Counted from the stretch's first letter, positions 14,101 to 24,946 are shown. The stretch: DNA of 64,000 nucleotides from Trogon surrucura (GCA_020746105.1 CM036636.1:248001-312000); one strand, 5' to 3'. A program made the numbers and translations. The notes: generated from the sequence alone by a model not told the origin.

Positions 14101-17100
14101 ACGATGCAGTCGGACAGCACGTCCGCGTGGAAGCGCGTCCGCCTCTCCAGCATGCTGGCCACCTGGAGCCAGGAGCTGTCGCGGGGGTCGAATCGGAAAA
14201 CCTGGGGTCACAGCGGATGGGCGGTGGTTAGCGGAAGGCGGGTGGCTGGCTTGCGTCCCCTGTGGCTTCCAGAACTGATAAACGTTTTCCCTGGACTGAG
14301 GAAGGTTTTCAGACCCAGACAGACCCGGCTTCCAGGACCAGCCAGCTGAGAGAGCAGGGCTGCCCCAGCGGGGCTGGAGGCTCAGTTCCGGCCTTTCTGC
14401 AGGTCTGGGGAGGGGGCAGCAGGTTGCGCTCTCAGCGTGCAGCAAGCAGGAGGTGAAACACCTTGGCTTAACGAAATACCTTTGTTTCAAACACCAGCTG
14501 GCCTGTGACAGCCGAGAAATGTTTCGGTGTGATTTAAACACATTCTGCATCTCTGCTGCCGTGTGAGTGTAAAGAGAGCAGCTGAGCTTTGGCTGCTGTC
14601 GCAGGAGTGGCCTCCCCTCCCCTCGCGCCTGGTGGCAGCACTGCGGGGGCACAGCAGCTCTGCTAAGGCTGGGCTTCCACTCACGTCTTGTGGGGCAGCA
14701 AATACCTCCCCAAGCTTATTTTGTCCGTCCTGGTTAGAAAGGCCGGGTCAGTGAGCAAGGGCAGGATCTGCAGAACCGGCGGGGTGAGGGCTGGGGCTGG
14801 GGCTGGGGCTCTGCTGCTGCAGCATCCCCTGCTCCGCTCCTGCAGAGCCGCCGCCTTCCCGGCCCTGGCCCCGAGCTGCCGTTCGTGGTGGCACTGTGGG
14901 ACTGAGCACAATGTCCAAAGAAACCCCCGGGAGCACGGGAGAGAAAGCACATGCTGGTTTTTCTAGGAGGCTCACTGAAGCCATCTAGGAAAGCATAAAA
15001 TCCTTCACAAGTCTTTTTACTCTCCAGCAGCTCCATTTTTCCATCACCCAGTGACCCCCACACACCTTGAGAAGGGGAATCTGGAAAAGGGAAGGAGACC
15101 CATGGGTTGAAATGGAAACAGATTTAATAAAATAATGATAACTAACAGTAAGAGTAAAACAAATTTAAAGTGCACAGAGTTGTACTTGGCCCGTGCAGCG
15201 GCGGCGAGCTGCGCGCTCCCGGCAGCAGGAGATGGATGCCCACGGAGCACCAGGGCTCCAGGGAAATCACGATGGTCACAGCAAACAGGGGAGTGGGCTC
15301 GGGAGGAGACGGGCTGAGACCCTTGCGGGCTGGCAGCCACTGCGGAGAAGAGCCCAGCCCCAGTAAACTCCCTAAAGTAGAGGGAGTGTGCGGCTGGTGG
15401 TGTGGAGTACTTGGTGTTGGCCAGCCCAGGGGAGCTGCCCTGGCTTTTGCTCCTTCCGGCTGTAGCGCCCAGCTGGCTCAGAACTGCTGAGGGCCTTCAT
15501 CTCTAAGGAGACCCACACACCGGGGCTGGCCACTAGCAAAACCAGTGTCTGATCAACTTTGTTCTCACCGACCTGAGTGCTGCAGTCTGCTCAAAAATCA
15601 GCTCTCCTGAAGAGAAAACTGATTCTGTGATTCTATCCCAGTGAAGCCAGGACATCCAGGCAGAAGGGGAGGGTCCTGGGAGCTAAAGCGGATTTGCCTT
15701 TCAAGGACAGAAAACCAAGGAAGAGGCAGTTCTCGAGTGAAGTGCTGGGCTCGACCGTGTCTCCCGAGCACGAGTCCCGGGGCAGCAGCCATGGGGACGG
15801 GGTAGCACTCGGTGGGATGCCTGACTGACCGACATGGACCTGGCTGAGCCTGCCCTGGGGGAGCTGTGTGCAGGTGAGGATGGCAACTGACAGTGGGAGC
15901 GCGGCGGGACCGGGGCGGGACGCGACTGCTTCACAGAGCTTGGAAGCTGCATCGCCAAGGGCTGTCGGTGCTGCGCGGGGGGCTGAGAAATAGGCACAAG
16001 TGGAAGATCCGCGGTGGCGAGAGGAGCGACTTCCTCACCCCGGCGTTTTCCCAAGGCCAGAGGTCTCTTGTGTCTTACCTCATTTGACGGCTGCTTTCCC
16101 GTGGGGTCGTATTTGCACTGTCCCCCCACGACAAAGAGGAAGTCGTTGATGATGGCGACGCAGTGGTTGTACACAGGCACGCGGAGGTCCCCGACCTTGT
16201 GCCAGGCGCTGCAGCTCGGGTCCGCAGCCCACATCTCCCGGCACACGCGGTTGTCGGCGGTTCGGCCGCCGGCGACGAGCAGCACGGTGGAAGCGGAGCG
16301 GAGGCTCGTGCTCTGGGTCTGCAGGACTGGCTGAGCAAAGAGCTGGGAGTGGTAATTCAGAGCCTCCTGCAGGTACCTGTGGCAGCCCAAATCCAGCCTC
16401 ATCAGAGGCGTTTCCTGAACGTCTCTCTGCAGGTCCCGTAAAGGAATGAGAGGGAATCTTATGCGCCTTAAAACGTCTGCTGCATCTTTCAGCCGCGCGC
16501 GGTCGTGCTGCAGCCAGCTCACGGCGGCTCTGAACAGCTCCAGCTCGCTGCATCCCTCGGCGTCGGTCCTGTCTAAAATCTCACAGAGGGTTCCTCGGTC
16601 CAGGTCTTTCAAGCACTGAGGATCAGCCAGGATCTGGTGGCAGTGCTGCCCCACGTAGCACACGGCTTTCTGTCTCAGGTGCGCTGGGCCGAGTTTTTTA
16701 GCGATGTTCAGAACATCCATGCAGTTCTCACTGTTCAAGCAGCCCTCCAGAAAGCGGAAGCATAGCTTGATCACCTCCCGAACCAGGAGGATTTCTGCGG
16801 CTCTGAAGGTCTCCTCAATATTCTGTAACGAGAGGTCCAGTTTGTTGGAGTAAATGAAGTCGAGAACGTTCCTCAGCCCGGCAGCACTGACGGCGTTCAG
16901 CCGGACGTTGCCATCCGGGCTCCCGGCTCTTGTCACGTTTCCAACAAACAGGATCTTGCAGTAATTACTTGCTGACGCCAAAATGATCTTGTGGGCTGGA
17001 AAGCAAACGCCTTCTGCCTCCAGTGTCACGTCGCACAGCGTGCTCTGCGAGCGAAGGCTGCTGAGCCCTTCCAGGAGTCTGGCCGGGTAGGTGTCCGACA

Positions 17101-20100
17101 CCAGCCTGGCCGCGCCGGCCGGCGAGCTGCGCAGCATTGCTCGGGGAGCGGCGAGTCCTGGAGCGGCCCCGGGACTCTTCGCCACGCACACTCGGGGCCT
17201 CTCCCGGGCAGTCTTCTGCAGCCCAGCCCGTGGCTTCACGCTTTGAGGGGGCTGAGGCCGTGCTGCCCACTCCACAGGGCCGTCCGAAAGGCAGTCGCCA
17301 CAGCAGCCGCCCTCCTGAACGGGCTCTGCCCGGTGCTGTGCAGGCGCGGAGCGCCGTGCGCCTTGCAGAGCCGCCTGGGGCCGTTCGCAAGGGGAGCTGT
17401 TGGTGCTGGTTATCGCACAAAACCCACAGGGTTTGCGGGTTTGGGCTGTGGGCTGTGACACTGGCAGCAGGGGACGGCCACCAGCATAGCCGCATTCCTC
17501 CTCCTCGCAATCCAGTAACTGCCCATCCCACACAAAAAGCAGCTCATTCTCGGGCAGCTCCCCAGCTCTGCTTCACCAGGTGCTCTTTCATCTGGGCAAG
17601 CCTGCACACGCCGGGTGTCCCTTCTTGATCAACAGTCAAACAAAATCCTGTCTGTGACGTGCCACTCTTGGCCCTCTGACTAAACCTGCTGGATTCGGAC
17701 AACGGCTGCTTTCAGGGAGGGCGTGGGAAGGTCTCAGCCATTGCCCCCTTCAGTCTGAAGCATTCAGCTGCCGTCCCTGCACAGCCTGCTCCGGGGTGCA
17801 TTGGGGATGGAGGTTGGGGCTGTCCCAGGGCCACGTTTACCCAGTTGATTGGGTTTTGGCACGAGCAGAGAGAGCACAGAGCACCAGGGAGGCTCTTTGT
17901 CCTCGTGGACACAGAGAAGCAAAGGGCATCAAGCAGCCGAGCTTGAGACAACATGAAAGCTTTGGCACAAAGTCGGGGTCATAACCCTGCGAGCTGTCCC
18001 CAAGCCCTACGCCCTGGGGCAGCTGCGCCTCCGCTCGGCCTGTGCCCTGAGGTTCACGTGGGGGCGGTGGGCGAGAGCACAGAGAGGGACTGACAGGCTG
18101 GCTCTGTGCTGTGTTCCCACCTGGCAGGCGTGTTCTACAACTCCTCTGGCTCGGCGCAGTGTTACGACATTTACCGGCTGTACCAGGCTTGTGCTGACCC
18201 CACGGGCTGCGGCACCGGCTCGGACGCGGAGGCCTGGGACTACCAGGTGAGGTGTGGGTGACACCAACAAATCTCAGCTGCCGTTCCAGTTACCCCCCAC
18301 CCCACAGCAACTCTTGTACCACTCTCAGGTTTGCACCGAGATCAACTTGACTTTCAACAGCAACAATGTGACCGACATGTTCCCCGAGATGCCCTTCACG
18401 GAGGCCATGCGGGAGCAGTACTGTTGGGGCAAGTGGCGCGTGCGGCCGCGAGCACAGTGGCTGCAGACAAACTTCTGGGGAGGAGGTGAGTTGTGTGGCT
18501 GCTCATGGCCCGTTGCTGGTTGCCTGCCCCTGCTCTGCCCAGTCGAGCTCCGTGGGGACAGGCACAGGCCTGCGAGTCCTGGCAGAACACGACAGGCTCG
18601 TGCTGTCTTGAGCCAAGCAGACTTTGCTGTACTTCTTTGAGACAGAAGGGGGAAAACCTAAAAACTGTCAAGAATTTGTTCTATTCTCCTGTGTTTCCTG
18701 TTCTTGGCTGTGTTTGCTGCAGTTGCCCAAGATGTTTGGGTAAATGGGCAGGAAGGAGGCCTCTGACATGTCATCTCTCTGAATTTCAGACCTGAGAAGT
18801 ACAAGCAACATCATCTTTTCAAATGGAGACTTGGACCCGTGGGCTGGAGGTGGGGTAAGCACGTGCACTCGCCCACACCGAGCAGGGAGAGCTGCCTTTC
18901 CAGGAATAACCCCCCACCTGCCTTTCAGAGCAGCCCTGGCCTTTAGCCCATTCGAGTTTCTGCGAGAGGCTGCTTTATGCTGAGCTCAGGAGCTTCAGGA
19001 CATTAACGATGGACGCGTGGAACAGTGTCCATCAGCACTGATGCAGCAGAGGCTGGTGCAGGCGTGGCAGGAGCCCCTTTGCCCACCCCGTGGGCTCTGA
19101 GCCATGACCCGCCGTGTTACCGTGTCTCAGTGTTGGCAGCCGAGTGCTCTTTGCTCTCTCCGGTCTCAGCGTCGTTGTGAGACCAAACAGCTGTGGTGAG
19201 CAGCACCTCGAGCCAGGGCGTGTTTTGGCTGAGGTTCAACAACACTTGAGAGCAGTGGCAGAATTTAAAACCAAAAATGACCCATAACTGGACTTTGAGT
19301 TAGTTGAGCCTCTGTTTGTAACGCGGGAGTTCCTTGGCCACCCCAGCTGGAAGGGGAACAGGCTGCTTAGGGCGCATGGGCCCAAGGGAGCCTGTGACTC
19401 CAAACTGCCTGTGCTGGAGCAGGCCGACAGTTTTCGTCTTGGGGGAAGCCTTCACTTCCTTTGAGACAGATGATTTGGCTTGTTAGGACTGTTGGCCACA
19501 CACACGGCCTCATACTGGGGATCTCTGCGTGCCTCAGTCCTGCCCAGCTCATCTTCCAGTTTCCCGAACTGGTGTCCAGTTCTGCCCGGTAACATAGTGA
19601 GAGTTTGTCTCTGCTGCTTTTCCTTCCAGATCAACAGCAGCCTCAGTCCTTCACTAATTGCCCTGACTATTCAAGGAGGTGCTCATCACCTTGATCTCCG
19701 GTAAGTGCTGAACTCTCCTTTGGCCAACAAAATCCCGCTGCCCTGGATGTTGGATCTTAGCAAGCCGCAGCCCAAAGAACCAGGGGGCACTTTATGTCAG
19801 GAGGGCTGCGTGCCAGCCTGCTGCAGCCGAGCTGTGGAAGAGCAATCCTCTTCCCCAGTACAGGGCTCTGCCAGCCCGCGGGGAAGCTGGGCTGTGTAGA
19901 ACCACAGCACCAAGCTCACGGACTTTTACTGGAACACGCTCTTGCACAGGGACTGGCAAAATGTGCGGCAGCCCGTAGCGATCAGTCGCGTCAAGTAGTC
20001 CAACAGCTCTTGGGATTAGCCAGCAGCCTTCCGGCCCAGAGCAGAGAGGGCAGCAGCCACTGGTGCAAGGGACAGCTCGTGGCTCTCAAGCCTGGCTCCC

Positions 20101-20916
20101 TGGGGGATGTGACGCTGTCAGCTTGTTTACAGGGGCATAAATGCCAAGTACAAAACAGATACTCTCTGTCCTTCAGGTCCCTGACTTGGCTTTCCCCAAG
20201 CAAGGGGCAGAGAGCTGCTGCCACTGACTGACCCATCGGGAATCTTGTGTCCAGTTCTGGGCCCCTCAGTTCAAGAGAGACAGGGAAGTGCTGGAGAGAG
20301 TCCAGCCCAGGGCAACTGGGATGATTAAGGGAGTGGAGCATCTCCCTTACGAGGAAAGGCTGAGGGAGCTGGGGCTCTTTAGCCTGGAGGAGACTGAGGG
20401 GTGACCTCATTAATGTTTACAAATATATCAAGGGTGAGTGTCACGAGGATGGAGCCAGGCTCTTCTCGGTGACAACCAATGATAGGACAAGGGGTAATGG
20501 GCTGAAACTGGAACATAAGAGGTTCCGCTTAAACTCGAGAAGAAACTTCTTCTCAGTGAGGGTGACAGAACACTGGAACAGGCTGCCCAGGGAGGTTGTG
20601 GAGTCTCCTTCTCTGGAGACATTCCAGACCCGCCTGGACACGTTCCTGTGTAGCATTATCGAGGCGTTCCTGCTCTGGCAGGGGGATTGGACTGGATGAT
20701 CTTTCGAGGTCCCTTCCAATCCCTGACATTCTGTGATTCTGTGTGACCCGCTCCCACTGCTCTGCTTTTTCTAGGGGAAGCAACCCAGCCGACCCCCCGT
20801 GCGTCACGGCGATGCGCAAGCTCGAAGCCGACATCATCGACGACTGGGTGAAATCTGTGCGGGTGGAAAGAGCGCGGGAGCAGCGCCCGGGGGGTCCAGC
20901 AGGCCGATGGCTGTGA
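2109..20916 (+). CDS. DPP7: Dipeptidyl peptidase 7 (DPP7/DPP2), 5'-partial, 11 exons
   Basis: DPP7 is a serine peptidase of family S28 that removes N-terminal dipeptides (X-Pro/X-Ala) in lysosomes and secretory vesicles. Exons: 2109-2248, 3109-3272, 4232-4367, 7073-7154, 8175-8341, 9384-9444, 18128-18246, 18329-18485, 18790-18854, 19630-19700, 20775-20916. All have AG/GT borders and a continuous frame, giving about 434 codons to the TGA at 20914-20916. The nucleophile motif GGSYGG is present, its Ser codon split across the exons ending at 3272 and starting at 4232. The Asp lies in GDLDPWAGG (exon at 18790) and the His in GGAHHLDLR (exon at 19630), so the catalytic triad is complete. Several N-glycosylation sequons occur (YNSS, INLT, NNVT). 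The match to human DPP7, as remembered, is close throughout. The signal peptide and first exon(s) are missing from view. One intron (9445-18127) is far longer than the rest and contains a gene on the other strand. Confidence 0.95.
2285..2350 (+). mobile_element. Very short CR1 3' tail
   Basis: Only the last 65 or so bases of the CR1 3' end are recognisable (gatgatcttagaggtctttt followed by ccaacc). It starts about 37 bases after the donor site of the first visible DPP7 exon. Confidence 0.55.
3942..4120 (-). mobile_element. CR1 LINE fragment, 3' end
   Basis: Reverse-complement CR1 tail (ggcttgggttggaagggag, then gatcatctcatcccaacccc) followed by the 'ccaggttgctccaagccccg' region. It sits in the DPP7 intron between the exons ending at 3272 and starting at 4232, and stops about 110 bases before the second. 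Confidence 0.75.
4445..4830 (-). mobile_element. CR1 LINE fragment, 3' end
   Basis: Reverse-complement CR1 beginning at the 3' tail (aaaatcatttaggttggaaa) and extending through the 'cttgacaaccctttcagtga' segment. It is diverged and lies about 80 bases after a DPP7 donor site. Confidence 0.75.
4831..7072 (+). other. DPP7 intron sequence without recognised features
   Basis: This is the remainder of the intron between the exons ending at 4367 and starting at 7073. Apart from the CR1 at its left end I see no exon, RNA gene or clear repeat. Open frames on both strands are short and show no family signature. Confidence 0.6.
9755..10012 (-). other. Unassigned protein-like open frame, possibly a gene or retroelement relic
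   Basis: An 85-codon open frame on the minus strand, just downstream of the KLHL poly(A) signal and still in the DPP7 intron. Its composition is unlike chance frames: balanced residues, several Trp and Gly, an acidic/aromatic patch (GHWDDNLAL), a Gly/Lys stretch (SGKGKPFDG) and one NLTL sequon. I recognise no family. No splice-site pair clearly joins it to the KLHL gene and no poly(A) signal follows closely. It could be a relic of a retroelement or of a processed gene, or chance. Confidence 0.25.
10240..10245 (-). terminator. Poly(A) signal of the nested KLHL gene
   Basis: AATAAA on the minus strand (read as tttatt on plus) lies about 110 bases after the TAA at 10356-10358. It would end the transcript near 10220, still inside the DPP7 intron, so the nested unit looks complete. 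Confidence 0.6.
10356..17137 (-). CDS. KLHL-family BTB-BACK-kelch protein, nested in a DPP7 intron
   Basis: Likely a substrate-recognition adaptor of a Cullin-3 E3 ubiquitin ligase. Coding exons in transcript order: 17137-16079, 14201-13949, 11747-11587, 10802-10356 (stop TAA). All junctions have AG/GT and keep frame, giving 639 residues. By eye: BTB about 20-131, BACK about 137-240, six kelch repeats about 284-581, then a 58-residue low-complexity tail. Kelch hallmarks are visible as VVGG, AVGG, YISGG and CVGG followed by Trp-containing blades. From memory the layout is nearest to the KLHL9/13/26/36 group, but I cannot name an orthologue, so no symbol is given. The frame stays open upstream to an ATG at 17531-17533 (132 more residues, rich in Pro, Arg and Cys). 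The ATG at 17137 is preferred because the BTB region follows directly and a purine sits at -3. The whole gene lies antisense inside DPP7 intron 9445-18127. Frames are intact, which argues against a pseudogene, and three introns rule out a retrocopy. Confidence 0.88.
12583..13015 (-). mobile_element. CR1 LINE fragment, 3' end
   Basis: It starts with 'catggaatcgtagaataga' and the 'ggttggaagggacctgagag' tail, and extends about 430 bases to the 'agctccctcagcctgtcctc' region. It is fairly well preserved. It sits in KLHL intron 2 (between the exons ending at 13949 and starting at 11747) and has the same orientation as that gene. Confidence 0.85.
14788..14810 (+). repeat. Short GGGGCT tandem repeat
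   Basis: About four copies of the hexamer GGGGCT in KLHL intron 1. The array is too short to be called a large minisatellite. Confidence 0.8.
20240..20745 (+). mobile_element. CR1 LINE fragment abutting the last DPP7 exon
   Basis: Plus-oriented CR1 with 'gtgtccagttctgggcccct' at the left. It continues through 'ggcagggggattggactgga' and the 'gaggtcccttccaatccctg' tail to 'cattctgtgattctgtg'. It ends only about 30 bases before the acceptor of the final DPP7 exon (20775), so the last intron's acceptor region borders on CR1 tail sequence. Confidence 0.9.
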
Positions 20917-21176
20917 GCGCGGCCGTGCCCCCCGCCTCCGCCCCGGGAGCGAGGTGCCGCCAGGACCCAGAAAGGCAGCAGCTGCTGAGCTGTGCCTGGA
21001 GAAGCGTCTTCTCCTCTGCCCTGGCAGTGGAAATGCACCTTTCTGCAGTGTCCCACCAGCTCCCAGTCAAGCATCAAGAGAAAAGCAAAAGGCCAGATCG
21101 CTGCCTGAAGCCAAAGCTGCCCTCTGGGGGCTTCGTGTTCACCTGCTCAAGAGGAGGTGTTATTAATGATGGAAAT

Positions 21177-21182
21177 AATAAA
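21177..21182 (+). terminator. DPP7 poly(A) signal AATAAA
   Basis: A canonical AATAAA lies 261 bases after the DPP7 stop codon, so the 3'UTR is about 280 bases with cleavage near 21200. No other canonical signal lies between the stop and this site. Confidence 0.7.
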
Positions 21183-21200
21183 AGCTTGCCTGGACTCACT

Positions 21201-23756
21201 GTCCTGAATAGTGCAGCTGCAGGAGGCAGCCTACAGTTGAAGCTGAGATTATTTCTAGACAAAAAGTAAATATTAGACAAGTGGGAAGGCAGAGGTATGG
21301 CCGTTACTTGCACGGGTTCACAGGGGGCTCCGCCGTGACCAGTTACGTATCAGCGGGTTTGGTTGATTTTTTTTGGTTTTAACTCAGACAAGAGATCTCC
21401 GCGAGCCAAACATTGACACAAAGTAATCCCGGGGTGTGCTGCTGTCACTCAGGAGTTGCGTGTTGGTGACCAGTAAAGCACATTTCCACTCGAGACACCT
21501 CTAGATCTTCTTAAAATAAATTACAAGTTTATTAAAGTGTGTGATATAATTTCATGGCTTGGTAGTAGAACCAAAGAAGAAAAAAAAGGATAATTCTCAC
21601 CTCTCCAGGCAGAGGAAACTCAAGTTTGCACATAAACAGGTGGATTCTTACCTACTGGAATGACTATGCACCAATAAATACTAGCATCGTTGCAAAAACA
21701 TTAAAACCTGGTAATCAAGTGGCTGCCTCAGCTGATCCATTGACAACGATTTTAGGAGTTAGCGGAGAAGCCTCCTGGGCCATCGAAGGCTTATGTCGCT
21801 TACCCAGGCAGAGTCACAGCGTTGCTTCAGCTCCCGGTAACGCTTGTAACACAAGTTTTGCGACGAATATTTGCCCTCCTGGGTCCTCCCTGCGGCGCCT
21901 CCGACTGGTTCCCAGGGCGACCGTGTCAGTCACCGATGTTACTTCACACCACGCGGGGGCTGACAACAGGTGCTTCCGCAAACCGCCCGCGCCTCTTCCC
22001 TGTCCTGGGCACAAAAGGCCAAAGCTTCTGGTCCCCACCCCCTGCGGAGGAGTGCTGGGGGGGCGAAGAGCAGCAAGGGAGGAAGCCCATCCATAAGGTC
22101 TGTCAGGTAAGTAGAAATAAAGAGCAGTATGGAAGACCTGGTTAGTCAGACTCCAGCTCCCAAAGAAAAACCCCTGACGACTGTCGGTGGAGCTACGACC
22201 TCGCCAGGGCCCGTATCTTCTCCATCTGTGCGGACAAAACCCCCACCAAGAGCTGTCGGCGTCCCTCCCGCTCCCACTCGAGTCAGGCTCCGGGTTTGTC
22301 GCTGCAGCTCTGGCTCACACAGCGCCGCTGCTGCCAGCCTTGCTCCTGCTGGAACTCACCCTCTGCTCCCCGCCCTGACTTCTCGGAATTTAGATTTGTT
22401 GTACCCCGGAAATTATTCAGGACTGGCACCGCAGTCAGAAAAGCAGACAGCGGGGGCCATGTGCAGACAGAGAGGATTCCATCCTGCTTGCTTTTCTCCT
22501 CTAACAGCTCCCAGCAAGCAGCACCCTCAGTAAAGCGGCGCAGCAGCGGGGCAAAGCAGCCAAGCTCAGGGGGAGTCTTTTGGAAAGCAAACCTGCAAGT
22601 CACCGCCTTTGTCCCGTGCCCTTGGGTCAGGGGAGGCCCGGGTGTCTTTTGCCCTTCCAGAAGGCCGAGAGTCCTTCAACCCTCTCCTAACAGGCTGTGC
22701 CGAGCGCAGACTTTCCTCTTGCGGATGGGACTTGTCCCAAAGGAATCCGCACAGTGGGAGGGACACGGGTGGTTTGATTTATGAGGAAGGGTGAACCCAA
22801 GGCTCTCGGATGCTACGGCAAAGGGATAAACAAGACGTGTGGACTTCCGTGCAGGTGACAGACGAGCAGCGCTTAAAACAATCACAAAACCAGGCTCGAG
22901 AAACTGCGGCGAAGACTGAAGCAAGTGCTACGACCATCCGTAACGTCTTGAAGCCTCGGGAAGGAAAAGTGGGATCTAAGCAGAACGCCCGGACCCCACG
23001 GCGCTCTCTGAGCCAAAGGCAGAGCCCGACAGCAGCAGCCACCTGCTCGTGGCTGACCTTCAGGGGACTCAAAGGAAAGTGCAAATGGAGAGCGAGTGAC
23101 CCAGAGCACCACGGGTGGAGCCCCGACACCGGTTCAAGAGCTGCACCAGCAGGGCTGTTGAGAAAGGGCTTGTTTATTCCATCAGCACGTCCCAGCATGA
23201 GGAGCACCACCGAGACGGGAACACTGCGCTCACACGCCTCTAAGTCAGAGCTTGAAAACCAGTCGTGCAGATGGGCAGGTCTTCCTGGCAAGAACAAGCC
23301 CTCCATGGCTGGAGCTGGGTCTTTAGTGGGAGCTGAGGCCTCCAGCCCTTGGCAGTGAGCTCTAGCAATACCTGAGACACACAAACCCCGATCCACTCCT
23401 CCCGACTGTAAAGTCAGGAAAGTCGTAACCTCCTGTGGGAGCAACAGGCTGGTCGGGCAGCATCAGGGAGCTCCCTGGCACATCAGTTCTACCAGCCTTG
23501 TTAAACACACTGAGTGGGGGACTGGAAATCAGGAGCTCAGGTGCCTGAAAGGTTATTTCTAGGAGCGCGCAGCTGAAGGAAAGGAGTCCTAAAGGGCAGG
23601 AGAAAGTCACAGAACTGAGAGTGTGTGGGTTGTAAAAAAATTACCCCGTCTGCAGCCCTCATCACCACTGCAAGGTCACGTGGAGAGCAGGAAACGAAGA
23701 TTCTTGGCCCAGGATTTGGAGGAGGAAATGCAGCCACATCTCAGCTCGGCGTGTGA
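21201..23756. other. Spacer between the DPP7 3' end and the solo LTR
   Basis: There is no gene I can name. The segment 22779-23444 stays open for 221 codons on the minus strand and, within it, 182 codons on the plus strand, but neither translation resembles a known domain. No CR1 is obvious. Confidence 0.5.
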
Positions 23757-23761
23757 CGCTG

Positions 23762-24941
23762 TGTATTGCGTTGGCCTGGCCAGATTTTGGCAGTGGAGGG
23801 GAGCTGCAGGGTGGCTTCTGCAAGAAGCTCCCCCAGTTTGACAAAGCCAATGCCAGCCGGCTCCAAAGAGGGACCCGCCGCTGGCCAAGGCTGAGCCTAT
23901 CAGTAAGGTGATAGCAGAGGAACCCTCTGTGAAAACATATTTAAGAACGGGGAAAAGAACTGCGCCAGAACAGCTGGCACAGAGATGGAGGAGTGAGAAT
24001 CTGTGCAGACACCAAGGTCAGTGAAGAAGGAGGGGGGGGGAAGGACGAGCTCCAGGCGCCGGAGCAGAGAGAGTCCCCTGGGTCTGTGGTGAAGACCATG
24101 GTGAAGCGGGTTGTCCCCCTGCAGCCCATGGGCGAGGTGCAGGTGTCCACCGTGAGGATCACCGTGCAGATGTCACCGTGTAGAGGACTCCACGCCGTGT
24201 GGGTGGGTGCCTGAAGGGGGCTGTAGCCCGTGGGAAGCCGCATCAGAGCAAGTCGCTGCCGGAACCTGTAGCCCGTGGAAGAGAGGAATGCCCACGCTGG
24301 AGCAGGTTGGCCGGTGGGACTTTTGGGACGCTGCGGGGGACTCACGCTGGAGCAGTTTCCCCCGAAGGACTGCGCCTCAGACTCACGAGGGGTGGGCTGC
24401 CCCTCGTGAGGTGTCTCGCGTTGGGCAGTTTGTGATGAATTGTCCTTCGTGGGACGACTCACGCGGAGAAGAGAGCGTGAAGTTTGTCTCCCGTGAGAGG
24501 GACCCCACAGTGGCCCTGGGGAAGAGTGAAGAGTCCTCCCCCGGAGTGAAGCAGCAGCGGTGGAACCAACGTCGGATGAACTGACCGTAACCCCCATTCC
24601 CTGTCCCCCTGCGCCGCTCGGGGGGAGGAGGTGGAGAAACCGGGACTGATGTTGAGCCTGGGAAGAAGGGAGAGATGGGGGGAAGGTGTTCTGTTTGTTA
24701 AGATCTGTTTGCTTTTTCTCATTTCTCACTACTCCTCTCTGATTGGTTCTCTTAATAAATGTAATTAATTTCCCCAAAACTGAGTCTGTTTTGCCCGGGA
24801 CGGTAAATGAGAGGGATCTCCCTGTCCTTATCTCAAACCTTGAGCCCTTTGAAATATTTTCTCCCCCTGTCTAGCAGTGAAGGGGCAGTGAGAGAGCAGC
24901 TGTGTGGGCACCTGGCGGCTGCCCAGGGTCAAACCACGACA
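23762..24941 (+). mobile_element. Solo LTR of an avian ERVL-like endogenous retrovirus
   Basis: A 1180-bp element starting TGTATTGCG and ending CCACGACA, flanked on both sides by the 5-bp duplication CGCTG (23757-23761 and 24942-24946). It carries a TATA-like 'catatttaag' near 23936, imperfect internal repeats built around 'cccgtgg' and 'cacgctggagcag' (about 24080-24500), and an AATAAA at about 24753. I recognise the sequence as the LTR type widespread in bird genomes, which usually leaves 5-bp duplications. No gag, pol or env lies beside it, so it is a solo LTR left by recombination. It is oriented like DPP7 and opposite to MAN1B1. Confidence 0.85.
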
Positions 24942-24946
24942 CGCTG

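Larger units (their letters stand above)
9445..18127 (+). other. Long DPP7 intron hosting an antisense gene
   Basis: At 8.7 kb this is the largest DPP7 intron; the others are mostly below 3 kb. It contains the protein-like frame at 9755-10012, the complete KLHL gene, a CR1 copy at 12583-13015 and a small GGGGCT repeat. The segments 14202-16078 (KLHL intron 1) and 17534-18127 show no further exon that I can support. Confidence 0.8.

Noticed and set aside
15701-16078. Continuation of the long minus-strand frame beyond the KLHL exon 1 donor
   Set aside because: The frame runs on to 15701, but a strong GTAAGA donor at 16078 and kelch homology resuming in frame at 14201 show that this part is intron.
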